Below are positions 35,920 to 46,524 of a stretch of DNA of 64,000 nucleotides, piece after piece. The stretch is from Mesorhizobium sp. 131-2-1. GTDB lineage: Bacteria > Pseudomonadota > Alphaproteobacteria > Rhizobiales > Rhizobiaceae. Below the pieces are notes generated by a model, which searched no databases, had not been told where the DNA came from, and saw only the letters and a list, made by a program, of their open reading frames with translations. Numbering within the stretch: the stretch's first letter is position 1; each line of letters starts with the position of its first letter. The stretch lies in the NCBI RefSeq assembly GCF_016756535.1, contig NZ_AP023247.1, positions 1,798,501-1,862,500 of the forward strand, in the 5' to 3' direction. Made by a program: the position numbers and the translations under genes.

Positions 35920-36306
35920 CTAGGCGGTCGCCAGGTGAAGGCGGGCGAAATCCTCGAAGAATTCGCCGTAGTCGCAGGTTATTTCCTCACCCTCGGCGAT
36001 GTCGCGGGTCGCCGTCGCGCCGCCATATTGCGAGAAGTCGGTGTTCGGCCGCTCGGCATGGTTCATGAAGCGGCCATTGTCGACCTCATAGACCATGAAG
36101 CCCGGCCGATCGGGACTCGGATAGGCGTAACGGTCGAGCAACTCTTTCAGATGCGGGGGCGCTGCGTCGTATTTCTCGATCGGGATCAGCCGGTCGAAAT
36201 CCGGATCGAGGCGCCAGATCGAGGCTCCCTTGCGGATCGGCTCGGCGGCGAAAACGCCGACGCCTTCGATGGCGCTCTGGGCGACGTAAGTCCTGATCAG
36301 CAGCAT
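35920..36306 (-). CDS. SET domain-containing protein
   Basis: 128-residue compact SET domain, a fold that transfers methyl groups from SAM to lysine. Seen: AIEGVGVFAAEPIRKGASIW (N-terminal SET strand), the pseudoknot residues RFMNHAERPNTDF (RFxNH) and EGEEITCDYGEFF (GEELTxDY). It lacks pre- and post-SET regions. Bacterial SET proteins of this size have unknown targets. The ATG at 36306 gives the natural domain start. Confidence 0.85.
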   Translation of the reverse strand: MLLIRTYVAQSAIEGVGVFAAEPIRKGASIWRLDPDFDRLIPIEKYDAAPPHLKELLDRYAYPSPDRPGFMVYEVDNGRFMNHAERPNTDFSQYGGATATRDIAEGEEITCDYGEFFEDFARLHLATA

Positions 36307-36417
36307 TGTTACCGTCCGTCTTCGACGACAAAACGGAATCGCCAAATCGGCAGCGAAATGCAAGGCCGCTTCGCGACATTTTCGGCTGGCGGGTGTCGAC
36401 GATGCCCGCCAATCCGT

Positions 36418-37161
36418 TCACGTCCGGTTGATCGAGACGCCACCGTCGGCAAACAGCGCGGTGCCGGTGGTGAAGCTCGACGCGTCGGAGGCGAGGTAAA
36501 GCGCCGAGCGGGCGATCTCTTCCGGCTGCGCCACGCGCTTCAGCGCATGCAGGTTTTCCACGAAGGCCCGCGTCTCCGGTGTCTTGAATGTCGCCGCGGG
36601 CGTATCGGTGCCGCCCGGCAGCAGCGCGTTGACGCGCAGCCCCTGCGGTCCGTACTCGGCGGCCAGCACCTGCGTCAGTCCGATCAGGCCGGCCTTGCTT
36701 GCCGCATAGCTGGTCATGCCGGGCATGCCGACGGTGTGACCGACAAAGGTGGAGGTGAAGATCAGCGAGCCGCCGCCCCGCTCGATCATCGCCGGCACCT
36801 GGTATTTCGCGCCGAGAAACGCGCTGGTGAGGTTTGTGTCGAGCGTTTCGCGCCATCCCGCTAGCGACAGGTCGGAAACCGGTCCCATCTGGCCGACGGC
36901 GCCGATGTCGAGACCGCCGAACCTTTCGACCGCCAGATCGACGAGGGCCTTCGCATAAGTCTCGTCCCTGACATCGCCGGCAAGCGCGACGGCGGTGCCG
37001 CCGGCCTCCTCGATCTCGCCGGCCAACATGTCGAGCTCTGTTTGCCGGCGGGCGGCAACGATCAGTCGGGCGCCCTGTTCGGCGAAGAGCTTTGCCGTGG
37101 CGCGGCCTATGCCGGAGCTGGCGCCGGTGACGATGGCGACCTTGTTGGTGAGCGCGAACAT
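36418..37161 (-). CDS. SDR family oxidoreductase (glucose-1-dehydrogenase-like)
   Basis: 247-residue classical short-chain dehydrogenase. Cofactor loop TGASSGIGRA (~10-19), catalytic Tyr-Lys in SYAASKAG (~150) with upstream Ser, and the family end ALFADGGVSINRT. The NADP-favouring Arg pair follows beta-2 (AARRQ). The active-site Asn motif is replaced by GAVGQMG. The start at 37161 is chosen because AGAAGG lies nine bases before; an ATG three codons upstream touches that site. Substrate unknown. Confidence 0.88.
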   Translation of the reverse strand: MFALTNKVAIVTGASSGIGRATAKLFAEQGARLIVAARRQTELDMLAGEIEEAGGTAVALAGDVRDETYAKALVDLAVERFGGLDIGAVGQMGPVSDLSLAGWRETLDTNLTSAFLGAKYQVPAMIERGGGSLIFTSTFVGHTVGMPGMTSYAASKAGLIGLTQVLAAEYGPQGLRVNALLPGGTDTPAATFKTPETRAFVENLHALKRVAQPEEIARSALYLASDASSFTTGTALFADGGVSINRT

Positions 37162-37437
37162 CTTTTGCATCCTTCTTTCGTGCCGGCCTTGCCGGTGGTC
37201 GGATGCTTGGTCGCAAATCGGCATGGTTGCGGCCACCCGAAAGCTGCATCGACTCCGCACCGCGCGGCTTAATCGACCGCCAGCGGATGCGTCGCATTTG
37301 TCGCGGCGCAAAACGGCAAGCACCGTCGCAAACAGCGCAAGGATGGCAGCGCGGTTTCGCTAGTGATACTCCTCGCGTGCCGAGGCGGGGATGCCCGGCC
37401 GCAAATCCGCGAAAGCTACTGGCGCGAGGCCTGGAAC

Positions 37438-38691
37438 GTGAAGAAATATTCGGTATTCGCCATCGCCCGCGAGGCCATGCGCGGCCACAAGGGCTGGGAA
37501 GAGCAATGGTCTTCGCCGGAGCCGAAGAAGGAATACGACGTCATCATCGTCGGCGCCGGCGGTCATGGCCTGGCCACCGCTTACTACCTGGCCACCGTGC
37601 ACGGCATCACCAATGTCGCGGTGCTGGAGAAGGGCTGGCTTGGCGGCGGCAACACCGGTCGCAACACCACCATCATCCGCTCCAACTATCTCTACGACGA
37701 GAGCGCCGGCATCTACGACCATGCGCTGAAGCTGTGGGACGGGCTCTCCCAGGAGCTCAACTACAACGTCATGTATTCGGCGCGCGGCGTCATGATGCTC
37801 GCCCACAATGTGCACGACATCCAGGTGCTGAAGCGCCACGTGCATGCCAACCGCCTCAACGGCATCGACAATGAATGGCTGACGCCGGAGCAGGCGAAGG
37901 AATTCTGCCCGCCGCTCAACATCTCCAGGGATGCGCGCTATCCGGTGGTGGGAGCCGCCTTGCAGCGCCGCGGCGGCACGGCGCGCCACGACGCGGTCGC
38001 CTGGGGCTATGCGCGCGGCGCCTCGGCGCGCGGCGTGCACATCATCCAGAATTGCGAGGTTACCGGCGTCAAGCGGGCGCCGAACGGCGCGGTCATGGGC
38101 GTCGACACGACGCGCGGCTTCATCGGCGCCAAGAAGGTCGGCGTCGTCGCCGCCGGCCACTCCTCCGTCATCATGGATATGGCCGGCGTGCGCATGCCGC
38201 TGGAAAGTTACCCACTGCAGGCGCTGGTGTCGGAGCCGGTCAAGCCGGTGGTGCCGTGCGTGGTGATGTCGAACACGGTGCACGCCTATATCTCGCAGTC
38301 CGACAAGGGCGAGCTGGTCATCGGCGCCGGCACCGACCAGTATGTCTCCTATTCGCAGACCGGCGGCCTGCACATATTGCAGCACACGCTCGACGCCATC
38401 TGCGAGATGTTCCCGATCTTCACGCGCATGAAGATGCTGCGTTCCTGGGGCGGCATCGTCGACGTCACGCCGGATCGTTCGCCGATCCTGGCCAAGACGC
38501 CGGTCAAGGGCCTCTACGTCAATTGCGGCTGGGGCACGGGCGGCTTCAAGGCGACGCCGGGCTCCGGCCATGTCTTCGCGCATACGATCGCCAAGGACGA
38601 TCCGCACCCGATCAACGCGCCCTTCACCATCGAGCGCTTCCGCACCGGCCGCCTGATCGACGAGGCCGCGGCAGCGGCGGTGGCGCACTGA
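37438..38691 (+). CDS. soxB: sarcosine oxidase subunit beta
   Basis: 417 residues, exactly the usual SoxB length. It is the FAD/FMN-carrying subunit of heterotetrameric sarcosine oxidase, which demethylates sarcosine to glycine. Features: N-terminus [23 protein letters not shown] loop [17 protein letters not shown], and [16 protein letters not shown] near the C-terminus. The GTG at 37438 is chosen because homologues begin at this point; the ribosome site is weak. It heads the operon soxB-orf-soxD-soxA-soxG and its stop overlaps the next start. Confidence 0.96.
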   Translation: MKKYSVFAIAREAMRGHKGWEEQWSSPEPKKEYDVIIVGAGGHGLATAYYLATVHGITNVAVLEKGWLGGGNTGRNTTIIRSNYLYDESAGIYDHALKLWDGLSQELNYNVMYSARGVMMLAHNVHDIQVLKRHVHANRLNGIDNEWLTPEQAKEFCPPLNISRDARYPVVGAALQRRGGTARHDAVAWGYARGASARGVHIIQNCEVTGVKRAPNGAVMGVDTTRGFIGAKKVGVVAAGHSSVIMDMAGVRMPLESYPLQALVSEPVKPVVPCVVMSNTVHAYISQSDKGELVIGAGTDQYVSYSQTGGLHILQHTLDAICEMFPIFTRMKMLRSWGGIVDVTPDRSPILAKTPVKGLYVNCGWGTGGFKATPGSGHVFAHTIAKDDPHPINAPFTIERFRTGRLIDEAAAAAVAH

Positions 38692-39116
38692 TGATGATGG
38701 CCGAGATGGCCGTCGCGATGCCGCTGGTGCTCGCCGGCGAGCAGGGCCTGTTTCATTTTCCGACGCCCGAGGAGGTGCGCGTGCAGCCGATCAGCCGCGC
38801 CGAAAACGAGGCGGAGTGGCCGTTCTCGGTCGACGACGGCATGCTCGCCTGCGTCTGGAGCGGCGGCCGCAAGGTGGTGATGTTCTTCGAGAACAGGCCG
38901 GCTCACCTCGACGAGAGCGAAAGCTTCGAGCCGCGCCGCGTCATTGTCACCACCGATCCGGTGCAGCTCACGATCGGCAACATGGCCTATCGCGACCTTT
39001 TCCGCCCGGCGGCAAGCGTCGAGGAGCGCATCCGGCTGATTGCGCCCTTTGTCACGCTCGGCCAGCGGCTTTGCGATCAACCGGCCGGCACCCATGTCGG
39101 CCACGGCGAATTGTAG
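38691..39116 (+). CDS. unknown protein inserted between soxB and soxD
   Basis: 141 residues beginning at the first of three consecutive ATG codons, which overlaps the soxB stop (TGATG). There is no signal peptide after the Met-rich start and no membrane span. The body has WPFSVDDGMLACVWSGGRKV and a C-terminal GQRLCDQPAGTHVGHGEL. I recognise no domain. Tight coupling to soxB and 12-base spacing to soxD make it part of the sarcosine oxidase operon, so an assembly, cofactor or regulatory role is plausible but unproven. Confidence 0.8.
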   Translation: MMMAEMAVAMPLVLAGEQGLFHFPTPEEVRVQPISRAENEAEWPFSVDDGMLACVWSGGRKVVMFFENRPAHLDESESFEPRRVIVTTDPVQLTIGNMAYRDLFRPAASVEERIRLIAPFVTLGQRLCDQPAGTHVGHGEL

Positions 39117-39128
39117 GAACGAAACACG

Positions 39129-39425
39129 ATGCTTCTCATCCGCTGCCCCTATTGCGAGGAAGAGCGCCCGGAACTCGAGTTCCGCAACGCCGGCGAGGCG
39201 CATATCGCGCGCTCGACCAACATGGCCGGCGAGAGCGATGACGATTTCGAGAAGTTCTTCTTCATCCGCTCGAACCCCAAGGGCGTCATCTACGAGCGCT
39301 GGCGGCACATGCATGGCTGCGCGCGCTTCTTCAACGCCGTGCGCGACACCGTCACTGACAAGTTCATCATGACCTACAAGGCCGGCGAGCCGAAGCCAGC
39401 GAAGCTGCCGGGAGCCTCGAAATGA
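39129..39425 (+). CDS. soxD: sarcosine oxidase subunit delta
   Basis: 98-residue zinc subunit of sarcosine oxidase. Zinc ligands can be read: Cys6 and Cys9 in RCPYCEEER, then a His and Cys64 in WRHMHGCARFFN. The segment MAGESDDDFEKFFFIRSNPK is typical. The stop overlaps the soxA start by four bases, so the two are coupled. Confidence 0.96.
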   Translation: MLLIRCPYCEEERPELEFRNAGEAHIARSTNMAGESDDDFEKFFFIRSNPKGVIYERWRHMHGCARFFNAVRDTVTDKFIMTYKAGEPKPAKLPGASK

Positions 39426-42422
39426 GCACCTCTTTCCGCATTTCCGGCGCCGGCCGCCTCAAGCAGTCGAAGACCGCCCGCTTCAGCTTCGACGGCCAGG
39501 CCTATGCCGGCGTCGAGGGCGATACGCTCGCCTCGGCGCTGCTCGCCAACGGCGTCCATCTCGTCGGCCGTTCGTTCAAGTACCACCGGCCGCGCGGCTT
39601 CCTCTCCGCCGGCGCGGAGGAGCCCAACGCGCTGGTGCAGATCGTGCGCGACGACGCGCGCAAGACGCCGAATGTGCGGGCGACCGTGCAGGAGCTCTAT
39701 GACGGGCTCACCGCCAACTCGCAGAACCGCTGGCCCTCGCTCGCCTTCGATGTCGGCGCGGTCAACGACATCGCCTCGCCGCTGTTTTCGGCCGGCTTCT
39801 ACTACAAGACCTTCATGTGGCCGAAGGCGGCCTGGAAAAGCCTCTATGAGCCGAAGATCCGCGCCGCGGCCGGCCTCGGCGTGTCGCCGGACCGGCCGGA
39901 TCCTGACCACTATTCCGCGCGCTATGCCCATTGCGAGGTGCTGGTGCTGGGCGGCGGCGCGGCAGGCATCGCGGCAGCACTTGCCGCTGCCGAGACCGGC
40001 GTCAGGGTCATCCTCGCCGACGAGCAGGCCGAGTTCGGCGGCAGCCTGCGCTTCGAGGCCGGCGCCAGGATCGATGGCGCGGACGGCTTTGCCTGGGCGC
40101 AAGGCGCGATCGCGAAGCTCAAGGCGATGGACAATGTCCGCCTGCTGACGCGCACGACTGCATTTGGCTATTACGCGCAGAATTTCGTCGGCCTGGTCGA
40201 GCGGGTCGGCGACCATTTGCAGTATCCGGGCCGTGATGTGCCGCGCGAGCGGCTGTGGCAGGTCCGCGCCAGCCGAGTCGTGCTGGCAACTGGCGCCATC
40301 GAGCGGCACATGGTGTTTGCCGACAATGACCGTCCGGGCATCATGCTGGCATCGGCCGCGCGCACCTACCTCAACCACTACGGCGTCGCCGTCGGCAAAA
40401 ATGTCGGCGTCTACACCGCCAATGATTCCGCCTATGCGGCGGCGATCGACCTGAAGAAGGCCGGCGTCAACATCGCCGCCATCGTCGACCTGCGCGACCA
40501 TCCGACCGGGCCGGTGATCGATGAGGCGAGGGGGCTGGGCATCGAGGTGAATTTCGGCCGCGCGGTGATCCGCGCCGGCGGCAAGCTGCGCGTATCGTCG
40601 ATGACCGTGCAGCCGAAGAACGGCGGCGGCGAGCGCACCATCCCGGTCGACGCCATCCTGATGTCGGCCGGCTGGACGCCCTCGGTGCATCTGTTCTCTC
40701 AGTCGCGTGGCAAGGTCGCCTTCAACGACGAGACGCGGCGCTTCGTGCCGGGAACCTATGCGCAGGACTGCGTTTCGGTCGGCGCCTGCAACGGCACCGA
40801 CGGGCTGGCGGCAACCGTCGACGAGGCCTATGCGGCGGGCGCCAAGGCGGCGAAGGAAGCCGGCGGCAAGGATTCCAGCGTGAAGACGGGCAAGGGCGCC
40901 AAGCCCAAGGTCGATGCCGGCGAGAGCTGGTCGCGCGGCATGCTGGGTGCTGCGCCCGGCGCCGGGCCGGACACGACGGTCAAGGCCTTCGTCGATTTCC
41001 AGAACGACGTCACCGCCAAGGACATCCGCCAGGCGGTGCATGAAGGCATGCACTCGATCGAGCACGTCAAGCGCTTCACCACCAACGGCATGGCGACCGA
41101 CCAGGGCAAGACCTCCAACATGCACGGCCTGGCGATCGCCGCCGAGACGCTGGGCAAGCCGATCCCGCAGGTCGGCCTCACCACCTTCCGGGCGCCCTAT
41201 ACGCCGGTGACCTTCGGCTCGATCGTCGGCCATGCGCGCGGCGCCCTGTTCGACCCGACGCGCAAGACGGCGATCCATCCCTGGGCGGCCGCGCAAGGCG
41301 CGGTGTTCGAGGATGTCGGCCAGTGGAAGCGCGCCTGGTACTTCCCCAGGGGAGGCGAGGACATGCACGCTGCCGTCGACCGCGAATGCGTGACCGTTCG
41401 CAAGACGGCCGGCCTGTTCGACGCCTCGACGCTGGGCAAGATCGAGGTGGTTGGGCCGGACGCGGCCAAGTTCATGGAGCTGCTCTACACCAATCCGTGG
41501 GAGAAGCTCGAACCCGGCCGCTGCCGTTATGGCATCATGCTGCGCGAGGACGGCTTCATCTATGATGACGGCGTCGTCGGCAGGCTGGCGCCGGACCGCT
41601 TCCATGTGACGACGACGACGGGCGGCGCGCCGCGCGTCATGAACCACATGGAGGATTATCTCCAGACCGAGTTCCCGCATCTCAATGTCTGGCTGAGCTC
41701 GATCACCGAGCAATGGGCGGTCATCGCCGTGCAGGGCCCGAAGTCGCGCGAGATCATCGCGCCGCTGGTCGAAGGCATCGACATGTCGGACGAGGCGCTG
41801 CCGCATATGTCGGTGCGCGAAGGCAAGATCTGCGGCGTGCCGACGAGGCTGTTCCGCATGTCGTTCACCGGTGAGCGCGGCTTCGAAGTCAACGTGCCGG
41901 CCGATTACGGGCAGGCGGTCTGGGAAGCGCTGTGGGCCGAGGGCCAGAAGCATGGCGCCTGCGCCTACGGCACCGAGTCGATGCACGTGCTGCGCGCCGA
42001 AAAGGGCTACATCATCGTCGGCCAGGACACCGACGGCACGGTGACGCCGAATGATGCCGGGCTCGACTGGGCGGTCGGCAAGAAGAAGACCGACTTTGTC
42101 GGCATTCGCGGCATGGTCCGGCCGGACTTGGTCGCCAAGGGCCGCAAGCAGCTCGTCGGCCTCAAGACCAAGGACCCCAAGGTGGTGCTGGAAGAGGGCG
42201 CGCAGATCGTCGAGGATCCGAAACAGGCGATCCCGATGAAGATGATCGGCCACGTCACTTCCAGCTACTGGTCGGAGAATTGCGGCCGCTCGATCGCGCT
42301 GGCGCTGGTCGCCGGCGGCCGCGACCGCATGGGCAAGACGCTCTATGTGCCGATGCCGAACGGAACGATCGAGGTGGAGGTCACCGGCATGGTGTTCTTC
42401 GACGAGAAGGGGGAGCGCCTCA

Positions 42423-42430
<8 letters not shown>
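39422..42430 (+). CDS. soxA: sarcosine oxidase subunit alpha
   Basis: 1002 residues. The N-terminal 2Fe-2S-fold-like part (FSFDGQAYAGVEGDTLASAL) and a pyridine-nucleotide-disulfide-type NAD-binding domain (VLVLGGGAAGIAAALAAAE) are followed by a C-terminal aminomethyltransferase (GcvT-like) domain from ~residue 610 (KTAGLFDASTLGKIEVVGPD). The latter uses tetrahydrofolate to capture the methyl group as 5,10-methylene-THF. Domain order and length are standard. A long open frame exists on the opposite strand of this gene; it is a composition effect. Confidence 0.97.
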
Positions 42431-43390
<960 letters not shown>

Positions 43391-43403
43391 TTCGACCAGT
43401 AAA

Positions 43404-43438
43404 AAGGGCGGCCAGGATATCCTGCCGCCCTTGTTTTT
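43404..43438. terminator. bidirectional intrinsic terminator
   Basis: AAGGGCGG pairs with CCGCCCTT, with the inner CAGGA/TCCTG extending the stem around one bulged C. GTTTTT follows on the plus strand and TTTTTACT on the minus strand. It separates two convergent small genes. Confidence 0.9.
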
Positions 43439-43459
43439 CATGGTCCAAGATTCGAACCC

Positions 43460-43702
43460 TCAGAACGTGCTGGGCACGATCCACGGATCGATCTCGATAC
43501 CCAGACGCGGGCCCTTGGCCGCGTCGGTCTTGGTCGTGGTGCCTGTCTTTTCGATTGAGCCGGTCGTGCCGCAATCGAGCTTCACATTGGTCTGCACGCA
43601 GGCCGCGGCAGGAGCCTGCTTGGCCTGATGGCTGGTGCCGGCGAAAGCGGCGCCCGAGAAGGCCAGGACGGTAGCGAGAGCGAGGACTGACTTTTTCATC
43701 AT
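43460..43702 (-). CDS. small secreted protein
   Basis: 80 residues: signal peptide (MKKSVLALATVLAFSGAAFA), then a ~58-residue mature protein with two cysteines (AACVQTNVKLDCGTTGS), a Thr/Lys-rich stretch and GIEIDPWIVPSTF at the end. It is probably periplasmic with one disulfide. Two ATG codons in tandem follow GGAGAAAG. The promoter has three CGTACA-type palindromes. No family recognised. Confidence 0.7.
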   Translation of the reverse strand: MMKKSVLALATVLAFSGAAFAGTSHQAKQAPAAACVQTNVKLDCGTTGSIEKTGTTTKTDAAKGPRLGIEIDPWIVPSTF

Positions 43703-43723
43703 CTTTCTCCGGTCAAACCTTTT

Positions 43724-43795
43724 CGTACATGTACGATACGACGTACATATACGTCCGAAGGATAGAGACTTCAAGTGAGAAATCGTACACGTACG
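43724..43795 (-). promoter_or_regulatory. promoter with three CGTACA palindromes before the small secreted protein gene
   Basis: Minus-strand -35 TTGAAG (43769-43774) and -10 TATATG (43746-43751) are 17 bases apart. Three 12-bp sites of the form CGTACANNTACG lie at 43724-43735 (perfect CGTACATGTACG), 43742-43753 (CGTACATATACG, covering the -10) and 43784-43795 (CGTACACGTACG, just upstream of the -35). Their placement suits repression by a dimeric regulator, most simply the TetR protein encoded ~200 bases upstream. Confidence 0.6.
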
Positions 43796-43892
43796 GTCAA
43801 ATTTTCTGAAAATGCGAAAATGCCGCACCGCTCCCCTAAACCGGATCGTTCCGGCGGAAACCAGCCACGTACTTTTCCTGGAATTGCCCCAA

Positions 43893-44537
43893 TCAGCAGT
43901 TGACCGGTGTTTCGGTCAGCGGCGGCACGTCCTGCGCCGAAAGCGAGGCAAGCGTGAAATCGCACATCCGCTTCACGAAGGCCTGCGGGTCGCCGAACGG
44001 ATAGAAGGGGAAGGTGATCAGCAGCGAGATCGTGCCGTGGCCGACCGCCCACAACATGGTGGCGATGGCGCGCGGGTCGCCCTTGAGCTTGCCGGCGGCG
44101 ACGCAGGCCTCGACCCTGCTGATCAGCACTTTCATCGCCGGATTGCCCTCTTCCATGTCCTCGTAACTCCGGCCATCCGGCAGCCGGGTCTTCTCAGTCA
44201 TGAAGACGGTGCGGTATTCGTTCGGATTGCCGAGCCCGAAGGCGGCATATTCGGTCATCACCGCCTGCAGCGCCTCGATCGGATCATCGGCGGGGTGTTC
44301 CTCGATCCGCCGCGCCAGCGTTTCGAAAGCGTCCTCGGCCAATGCGAACAGAATGTCCTGCTTGTCGGCGAAGTAGGAATAGACCGACATCGGCGCGTAG
44401 CCGACGCGCTTGGCCAGCTTGCGGATGGTCAGGCCTTCATAGCCCTCTTCCTGCACGAGCTTGTGGGCCGCTTCGACCAGTTCGGAGCGCAATTCGGCTT
44501 TCTGCTTTTCACGGCGTGTCTGGACGCTCAGCGGCAA
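43893..44537 (-). CDS. TetR/AcrR family transcriptional regulator
   Basis: 214 residues from a TTG start. N-terminal helix-turn-helix (LTIRKLAKRVGYAPMSVYSY, then FADKQDIL) is standard TetR, with a TetR_C ligand domain similar to the WHG type (YRTVFMTEK; GHGTISLLITFPFYPF). A longer frame reaches 44621, but a good promoter (TATAAT at 44574-44579) lies inside it, so translation must begin after it. TTG at 44537 with AGGCAGG upstream fits. It lies between the acyl-CoA module and the small secreted protein and may regulate either. Confidence 0.85.
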   Translation of the reverse strand: MPLSVQTRREKQKAELRSELVEAAHKLVQEEGYEGLTIRKLAKRVGYAPMSVYSYFADKQDILFALAEDAFETLARRIEEHPADDPIEALQAVMTEYAAFGLGNPNEYRTVFMTEKTRLPDGRSYEDMEEGNPAMKVLISRVEACVAAGKLKGDPRAIATMLWAVGHGTISLLITFPFYPFGDPQAFVKRMCDFTLASLSAQDVPPLTETPVNC

Positions 44538-44573
44538 TGTCTGCCTGCCTTTGATGTTTGGTTGCCTTACTAA

Positions 44574-44601
44574 ATTATATACGCTGTACGGAAACGGACA
44601 A
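44574..44601 (-). promoter_or_regulatory. promoter of the TetR gene with a CGTACA half-site
   Basis: On the minus strand TTGTCC (44596-44601), a 16-base spacer and a perfect TATAAT (44574-44579). CGTACA (44585-44590) sits inside the spacer, the same half-site as in the three palindromes at 43724-43795, which suggests autorepression. Confidence 0.6.
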
Positions 44602-44685
44602 GTGCGCCGCAGGTTCCCCAACGTTCGCCCTAACTCTTTGTTCCAACGCGATTCCAGGTCCGAAACGGTCCAGGATCACACCAGT

Positions 44686-45462
44686 CTAGATGGCGCCGAT
44701 CCCGCCATCGAGCGCCAGAGCATGGCCGGTCATGAAGGAATTGGCGGGATCGGCAAGGAATAGGATTCCCGTCGTGATCTCGTCGACCTCGCCGACCCGC
44801 TTCATCGGCACGCCGCGCGTAAGCTCGGCAATCGCCTCGGTTTCCGGAGAGCCGCTGGAGCGGACGAAGCCGTCCACCATCGCTGTTCGGGTATGGGCTG
44901 GGCAGACGGCGTTGATGCGCACGCCTTTGGTGGCGTATTCCACCGCCGCCGAACGGGTCAGACCGACGACGCCGTGCTTGGCGGCGGCGTAGACCGACAG
45001 CTTGGGTGCGCCGGAGAGGCCGGCGACCGAGGCGATGTTGACGATGGCGCCGCCCTTGCCGCTGGCCCTGAACTGCCGTTCCATCTGCGGGATCTGGTGC
45101 TTCATGGCGTAGAAGACGCCGAGCAGGTCGACCTCCAGCACGCGGCGCGCCTCGTCCGACGCCACCTGCGGCAGGCGCACGAAAGAATGGACGATGCCGG
45201 CATTGTTGACGGCGATGTCGAGCCGGCCGAATTTTTCCACTGCCAGGGCGACCAGGTCCTCGGAGAGCTTCTCATCGGCGATGTTGCCGGCAAGGATTGT
45301 TGTCTCGGCATCAAGCGTCGCGGCGAAATCGGTGAGGGCCGCTTCGTCGAGATCCGAAAGGACCAGCCGCGCGCCCTCGATGGCGAAGGCTTTTGCCGCG
45401 CCCCTGCCGAGACCGCCGGTCGCTCCGGTGATCAGCACCGTCGCTCCATCGAAACGGCCCAT
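44686..45462 (-). CDS. SDR family NAD(P)-dependent oxidoreductase
   Basis: 258-residue classical short-chain dehydrogenase. Cofactor loop ITGATGGLGRGAA (~12-24), NNAGIVHSF (~92), catalytic YAAAKHGVVG (Tyr ~162, Lys ~166) and the end GHALALDGGIGAI. An acidic residue after beta-2 (LSDLDE) favours NAD. As last gene of a leftward four-gene run (SDR, MaoC, kinase, SDR) it probably oxidises a hydroxyacyl-CoA intermediate. Confidence 0.9.
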   Translation of the reverse strand: MGRFDGATVLITGATGGLGRGAAKAFAIEGARLVLSDLDEAALTDFAATLDAETTILAGNIADEKLSEDLVALAVEKFGRLDIAVNNAGIVHSFVRLPQVASDEARRVLEVDLLGVFYAMKHQIPQMERQFRASGKGGAIVNIASVAGLSGAPKLSVYAAAKHGVVGLTRSAAVEYATKGVRINAVCPAHTRTAMVDGFVRSSGSPETEAIAELTRGVPMKRVGEVDEITTGILFLADPANSFMTGHALALDGGIGAI

Positions 45463-45465
45463 CGC

Positions 45466-46524
45466 TCAGTTCTCCGCGTCGATCAGTTTTACCGCCAGCG
45501 AAGCGAGCAGTTTTACCGCCTCGCCATAGGTCCTGGCTTTTTCCGGATTGGAGGCGTTGCCATCCAGCGCGCGGCGGTAGACGCCCTGGCAGATCGCCGC
45601 CAGCCGGAAGAAGGAGAAAGCGAGGAAAAAACTCCAGTTGCCGATGCCGGCTAGCCCGCGCCGCCGGCAATAGGCCTCGACATAGGCGTCTTCCGACGGC
45701 AGGCCGAGCGACGCGCGGTCGATGCCGCCGAGGCCGCGAAAGCCGGATGCGTGCGGCAGGCGCCATTGCATGCATTGATAGGCGATGTCGGCGAAGGGGT
45801 GGCCGAGCGTCGACAGCTCCCAGTCGAGCACCGCGGTCACCATCGGCTCGCTGGCTGCGAAGATCATGTTGTCCAGCCGGTAGTCGCCATGCACCAGCGA
45901 AACGCGGCCGTCATCGGCTGGCATATGCGTCTCCAGCCATGCGATCAGCCGATCCATGTCCGGGATGGTTCCGGTTTCGGAGGCGCGGTACTGGCCGGTC
46001 CAGCGGGCGAACTGGCGCTCGAAATAACTGCCGGGCTTGCCGAAATCGCCGAGGCCGATGGCTTCTGCATCGACATCGTGCAAGGCGGCGAGCGTCGCGT
46101 TCATGGCATCGTAGATGGCGGCGCGTTCGTCATTGCCCGATACGTCCGGCAAGGACGGGTCCCAGAAGATGCGGCCGTCGAGGAACTCCATGACGTAGAA
46201 CATGCGGCCGATCGGCGTCACTTCGTCGGAAAGGTGCAGCATGCGGGGCACCGGCACGGCGGTGGGGGCAAGCGCCTGCATTACCCTGAATTCACGATCG
46301 ACCTGATGCGCTGATTTCAGCAACTGGCCCGGCGGCTTGGCGCGCAGCACGTAGCGGCCGCTTGCCGCGGTGAGCAGATAGGTCGGGTTCGATTGTCCGG
46401 ACTTGAATTTGTCTATCGCGGAAAGCCCTGCAAAACCAGGGATATGCGCCTCTAGATACGGCGCAAGCGCTTCCTGATTGAGCGCAAGCGCCGACTCGTC
46501 GTGCGCGTTGGCGTCGCCGCTCAT
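45466..46524 (-). CDS. aminoglycoside-phosphotransferase-like kinase of the ACAD10/11-LvaA group
   Basis: 352-residue APH-fold kinase. Seen: N-lobe LTAASGRYVLRAKPPGQLLK, catalytic loop LVHGDYRLDNMIF (HGDxxxxN) and metal-binding VLDWELSTLGHPFADIAYQC. Relatives sit next to, or fused to, acyl-CoA dehydrogenases. In Pseudomonas levulinate catabolism LvaA phosphorylates 4-hydroxyacyl-CoA, and the phosphate is then removed by a dehydrogenase-family partner. An acyl-CoA dehydrogenase gene lies in this locus, so the same chemistry is likely. It overlaps the MaoC gene by four bases. Confidence 0.85.
   Translation of the reverse strand: MSGDANAHDESALALNQEALAPYLEAHIPGFAGLSAIDKFKSGQSNPTYLLTAASGRYVLRAKPPGQLLKSAHQVDREFRVMQALAPTAVPVPRMLHLSDEVTPIGRMFYVMEFLDGRIFWDPSLPDVSGNDERAAIYDAMNATLAALHDVDAEAIGLGDFGKPGSYFERQFARWTGQYRASETGTIPDMDRLIAWLETHMPADDGRVSLVHGDYRLDNMIFAASEPMVTAVLDWELSTLGHPFADIAYQCMQWRLPHASGFRGLGGIDRASLGLPSEDAYVEAYCRRRGLAGIGNWSFFLAFSFFRLAAICQGVYRRALDGNASNPEKARTYGEAVKLLASLAVKLIDAEN

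Noticed and set aside
43724..43795. Short CRISPR-like array formed by CGTACA repeats
   Set aside because: The repeats are 12-bp palindromes with unequal spacing and no spacers or cas genes. They fit operator sites.
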